Assembly (NCBI RefSeq): GCF_002811925.1
Contig: NZ_NPDS01000008.1
Coordinates: 124,001 to 188,000 of the forward strand
Source of the DNA: Leptospira barantonii
GTDB lineage: Bacteria > Spirochaetota > Leptospiria > Leptospirales > Leptospiraceae
Reading direction: 5' to 3'
DNA length: 64,000 bases
The position numbers were made by a program, and so were the translations under genes. Positions 60,647-64,000 of the stretch are shown piece after piece. Under the pieces are notes generated by a model. That model was not told where the DNA came from, made no database searches, and saw only the letters and a list, made by a program, of their open reading frames with translations. How positions within the stretch are numbered: position 1 is the stretch's first letter; every line of letters begins with the position of its first letter.

Positions 60647-62866
60647 GATATATCTCCTTCTCAATCTCGATTAAAATCGATTTCAACTTATCTAAGGAAA
60701 ACGGGTTCTGGATCGTGTAATCCGGGAAGAAAGGAAGCAGATCTTCCTGAAACGGAAGCGGGATATCCGCTGTTTCCAAAAGGACGAGATGTCTGAACTT
60801 AGGGTCCCCGTTCAATAAGGTTCTCAAGGATCTGACAACTGCCGTTTCTTCCAAGAGCAGACGTGTATCATATAGCAGTATTCTATGAGAATCGAGGCTT
60901 TTTTGTGAAATTTTGGAAAAATCTTTCACGGTACGAAGCGTAATGAACTCTTGCGAGTTATGTATGAAATATTTTTCAATCGCTCTATCGTAAATCCGAT
61001 CCTGAATCGCGAGTAGAAGCGATAGAGACTTAAGTTCTTCGGGATATAACATTTCCTGCAAAGAAGGATTCGAAGTCGGATTTTGAGTCGAAGCCGACGG
61101 CAAGGATACGTCTATCTTCGATTCGGAAATGGAGAATGGAATGAATACGCTGAACTTGCTACCGCGTCCGGGTTCGCTTTCCACTTCGATGGAACCGTGA
61201 TGTGCCTCCACGATTTTTTTTACGATGGGAAGTCCGAGCCCGCTTCCTTCATACGCGCCTCTGTCTTCTCCCTTTACTTGATAAAAGGTTTCGAAAATAT
61301 TCGGAATCTCATCAGTAGGAATTCCGATTCCTGAATCTCGAACCGAAAGAAGAAATCGATCCTCCAATCTTTCCAGTCGGATTAATATTTCGCCGGAAGA
61401 TTCGGTAAACTTAATCGCGTTCCCGAGCAGGTTGAGAATCACCTGTCGGATTCGTTTCGGATCCGCTTTGATTTCGAAGTCCGCTCCTTCGGGAAAAAAT
61501 TCGAAAGTCATTCCGATCTTTTTTGTGATCGCTTGCCCGAGAATCATTTCAACCGAAGTGGAAGTCAGTTCTTTGAGATCGAAATCGGATTCGTTCAATA
61601 CCAATTTACCGGCTTCGATTCTGGAAACGTCCAGAATATCGTTGATGATATTCAAAAGATGAACGCCCGAATGAAAGATAAGATCCTTATATTTGTTTTC
61701 TTTTTCCATATCATCGGGAAGTTGCATGAGTCTGGAAAACCCGATGATGGAATTGAGGGGAGTTCTCAGTTCGTGACTCATATTGGCCAAGAATTCGGAT
61801 TTGGCTTTGTTGGCTTTTTCCGCCATTTCTTTTTGGAGATTCAACTCTTCGGTTCTTTGATCCACAAGAACTTCCAGCTTTTCCCTATGAACTTTCAATT
61901 CTTCTAATACGTTTTTTCTTTCCAAAAAAACGCTGATCAAATCGACGAATGTACGGATCGTAAAAATTTCCTCCTTCACGACCTCCGTCATTTTGAAATT
62001 TTCAAAACCCGCAAATCCGAACCATTCGTTCGAAACAAAAAGCGGAATCAAGGTTATGGAGCGGATTTCTCTTTGCGCAAAAAAGAGTTTTTCGTTTTCG
62101 GGAAATTCGCCGACGTTTCCCTGCAGATAACCGCCGGATGAAAAAATCTTTTTCCAACGCGAGTAATGATCCTTATACGAAACGACTTTCGTCATCGGAA
62201 TTTTGGAAGTATCCAAGGAAGGATCGCTGACTTCCAGATAAAGTTCGGCGGAATTCGCGTTTTCGGAATTCTTAAACAGATACAATCTTTCCGAATCCAC
62301 AAAGACCAAAAATTGTTCCATCGCGTATTTTAGAATTTTTAGTTCCACGGAAGAGGACAAAAGAATCTGCGTCGCAGAAGTGATTCCCATTTCCAAACGA
62401 AGACGTCTTGTTGCGGATTCTCCCTTTTTTACTTTTTCGGTGATGTCTCTTTGGATCGAGATAAAGTAAAGAACGGTTCCGCTTGCATCCCGTATCGCCG
62501 ATACGTGCAACTCGACGTTGTATGGACTTCCGTCTTTTTTATAATTGACGGTTTCACCCGAAAAGTCCCTGCCTTGTGCAAGCGAACGTTTCAAATCTCC
62601 CAAAGCTTTTCGATTGGTAAGAGGACCTTGCAGAATACGGGGAGTTTGACCGATGAGTTCCGAACTTTGATAACCGGTCATCGCACAAAAAGCCGGATTT
62701 GCAAAGATGATCTTCGGACCGGGCGAATCCAAAATCGCATCGGTTACGAGAATCGAATCTGAAATTTGATTCACAAGAATTTCATAAAGTTCTTGAGAAT
62801 GTTCAAAGTTTGTCGGATCGCGTTCCACGGCCCGAAAACATCCTCAATTTTATAAAAAGATCAATG

Positions 62867-62896
62867 ATTTTATTATTTGAGAAACGGTTTATTCAA
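62867..62896 (-). promoter_or_regulatory. Candidate promoter of the chemosensory operon
   Basis: On the minus strand TTGAAT (62896-62891), 18-bp spacer, TAAAAT (62872-62867), about 40 bases before the GTG start at 62828. The match is good at both boxes but AT-rich surroundings make false hits easy. Confidence 0.45.
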
Positions 62897-63016
62897 TATT
62901 CGAAAAGTAAAAAGTTCTAAATTAGATTTTTGGAAAACTTCGTTCGATTTCGATTTTGAAAGAATTTAAAAAGAAAACGTTAAAAATCGGTAAAAAATTA
63001 ATTTCCAAAGTCCCTC

Positions 63017-63030
63017 ATTCCTTAAGGAAT
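63017..63030. repeat. 14-bp perfect palindrome ATTCCTTAAGGAAT
   Basis: Lies in the 258-bp gap between the chemosensory operon start and the ispH end, about 55 bases past the ispH stop. No T run follows directly. It may be an operator for the operon, or a weak transcription end for ispH. Nothing else is seen in this AT-rich gap. Confidence 0.4.
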
Positions 63031-63086
63031 ATGGAAAAGTATACGCATTTTCTATGTCGCCTAATCGGAACGTTTTGAACGATTGT

Positions 63087-64000
63087 TTAACTGAGCAGAT
63101 TGCCTGGAAGTTTAAAATTCATGGAATCCTCTCTCGAACCGGGAAACAATTCCACTTCGGCGTTCGGATAAAACGTTTTCAATTTGGAGATGATCTCGTC
63201 CACAAGAACCTGAGGAGTGGAGGCTCCAGCAGTTAATCCTAATATTCTAATTTGATTATTTTGAATGTATTCTTTGGAAAGATCGTCCGCTCCGGTTACC
63301 TTAAAGGAATGCGGTTTCGATTTTTGAGCGAGTTGTAGAAGTCTGAGAGAATTGGAACTGTTGTCCGCTCCGATCACGAGCATCGCGTCTATTTCTTCCA
63401 TCATCAGAGAGACGGCTTCCTGTCTTTCGGTGGTCGCATAACAAATATCGTCCTTTGCGGGATGTTCCACGAACGGAAACGTATTCGCAATCTGATCTAC
63501 GACGCTTTTCGTATCGGCGACGGAAAGAGTGGTCTGCATCAAATAGGTGAGAGGTTTGTCCGGATCGATCTTGTCCTTGAGGGCGAGAACGTCTTCGGCG
63601 GATTCTACGAGAAACATCTCCGCTTCTCCCATGGTTCCGATCGCCTCGTCGTGTCCTTCGTGACCGATATAAATGATTTGATGAGTGTCCTTGATTCTGC
63701 GAGCCTTTCTGTGAACTCGAGTTACGAGCGGGCAGGTTGCATCCCCGATTTTCATTCCTCTTTTTTTCGCGGCGTCTACTACGGAAGGAGCCACTCCGTG
63801 CGCGGAGAAAACCACGGTCGCGCCGTCCGGAGCCTCGTCCAGATCGTTGATAAAAAGAATTCCTCGTTTTTTCATGTCTTCCACGACCCTGCGGTTGTGA
63901 ACGATCTCCTTACGCACGTAAATCTGTTCCGCCGCGTTCGCCTGAACCTGTTCCACGTAAGAAATCGCATACTTCACGCCGGCGCAAAATCCTCTGGGGT
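63087..64000 (-). CDS. ispH: 4-hydroxy-3-methylbut-2-enyl diphosphate reductase, 5' end beyond window
   Basis: Last enzyme of the non-mevalonate isoprenoid pathway, a 4Fe-4S protein making IPP/DMAPP. About 304 codons are present; the true start is outside the window, since the frame continues upstream of the GTG at 63977 as PRGFCAGV with the first cluster Cys. The other ligands are in GDATCPLVTRVHRKA and DICYATTERQ, and SSNSLRL is the family's substrate motif SSNSxRL. Further marks are VFSAHGVAPS and GHEGHDEAIGTMGE. Only the first few residues before PRGF are missing. Confidence 0.96.
   Translation of the reverse strand, partial: PRGFCAGVKYAISYVEQVQANAAEQIYVRKEIVHNRRVVEDMKKRGILFINDLDEAPDGATVVFSAHGVAPSVVDAAKKRGMKIGDATCPLVTRVHRKARRIKDTHQIIYIGHEGHDEAIGTMGEAEMFLVESAEDVLALKDKIDPDKPLTYLMQTTLSVADTKSVVDQIANTFPFVEHPAKDDICYATTERQEAVSLMMEEIDAMLVIGADNSSNSLRLLQLAQKSKPHSFKVTGADDLSKEYIQNNQIRILGLTAGASTPQVLVDEIISKLKTFYPNAEVELFPGSREDSMNFKLPGNLLS

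Overview
The window looks like chromosomal DNA of a spirochaete, most probably a Leptospira. The reasons are the combination of spirochaete-style lipoprotein signals, many large sensor/phosphatase proteins, the mixture of LeuA, class I FBPase, GlpD and FadH metabolism, frequent TTG starts, and scattered stand-alone genes. By eye the GC content is in the low-to-mid 40s. The species cannot be fixed from the sequence alone. There is no rRNA, insertion sequence, prophage or CRISPR array. One tRNA gene is present.

Layout. 1-6.3 kb: the start of a membrane sensor (cut by the window edge), 2,4-dienoyl-CoA reductase (fadH), 2-isopropylmalate synthase (leuA), a small VOC protein and a queuosine-precursor transporter. 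6.4-14.8 kb: a GH18 protein overlapping a Sua5-type tRNA-modification gene, a long SppA peptidase, and uvrA overlapping an acyl-CoA-dehydrogenase-like gene. 14.8-22.8 kb: membrane and metal genes, namely a His-tailed CDF zinc transporter, an OmpA-like coiled-coil protein, mgtE, a lipoprotein, a DoxX-like protein, an MgtA-type Mg2+ ATPase, and 3 bases after it a potassium-channel-like protein with a broken selectivity filter. 22.8-26.9 kb: a 484-bp intergenic region with a good sigma-70 promoter and a near-perfect 21-bp palindrome, then a double-kinase hybrid sensor and a receiver-kinase. 27-33.5 kb: fbp, two small genes, and the classical macromolecular-synthesis block rpsU-yqeY-dnaG-rpoD. 33.5-38 kb: glpD, tyrS and a NodB-like gene, bracketed by two inverted copies of a roughly 160-bp dispersed repeat.

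38-46.8 kb: a lipoprotein, an RND transporter, peptide deformylase, an apparently dead alpha/beta-hydrolase, tRNA-Ala(GGC), then a partner-switching module (coiled coil, GAF3-SpoIIE-HATPase fusion, STAS protein). 46.8-51.3 kb: a two-gene biotin-dependent acyl-CoA carboxylase whose first Shine-Dalgarno sequence lies inside a predicted leader hairpin. 51.3-62.9 kb: a tightly packed nine-gene minus-strand chemosensory operon: PAS-GAF kinase, receiver-HATPase, cheY, STAS, cheA, triple-PAS receptor, cheW, cheD, cheB. The window ends inside ispH.

The theme is signal transduction: six proteins with histidine-kinase-type ATPase modules (CheA included), two STAS proteins, and a full receptor-kinase-adaptor set without cheR. 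The most notable unexplained items are the dispersed element with compensating palindrome changes, the channel-like protein beside the Mg2+ pump, and the hairpin over the carboxylase ribosome-binding site.
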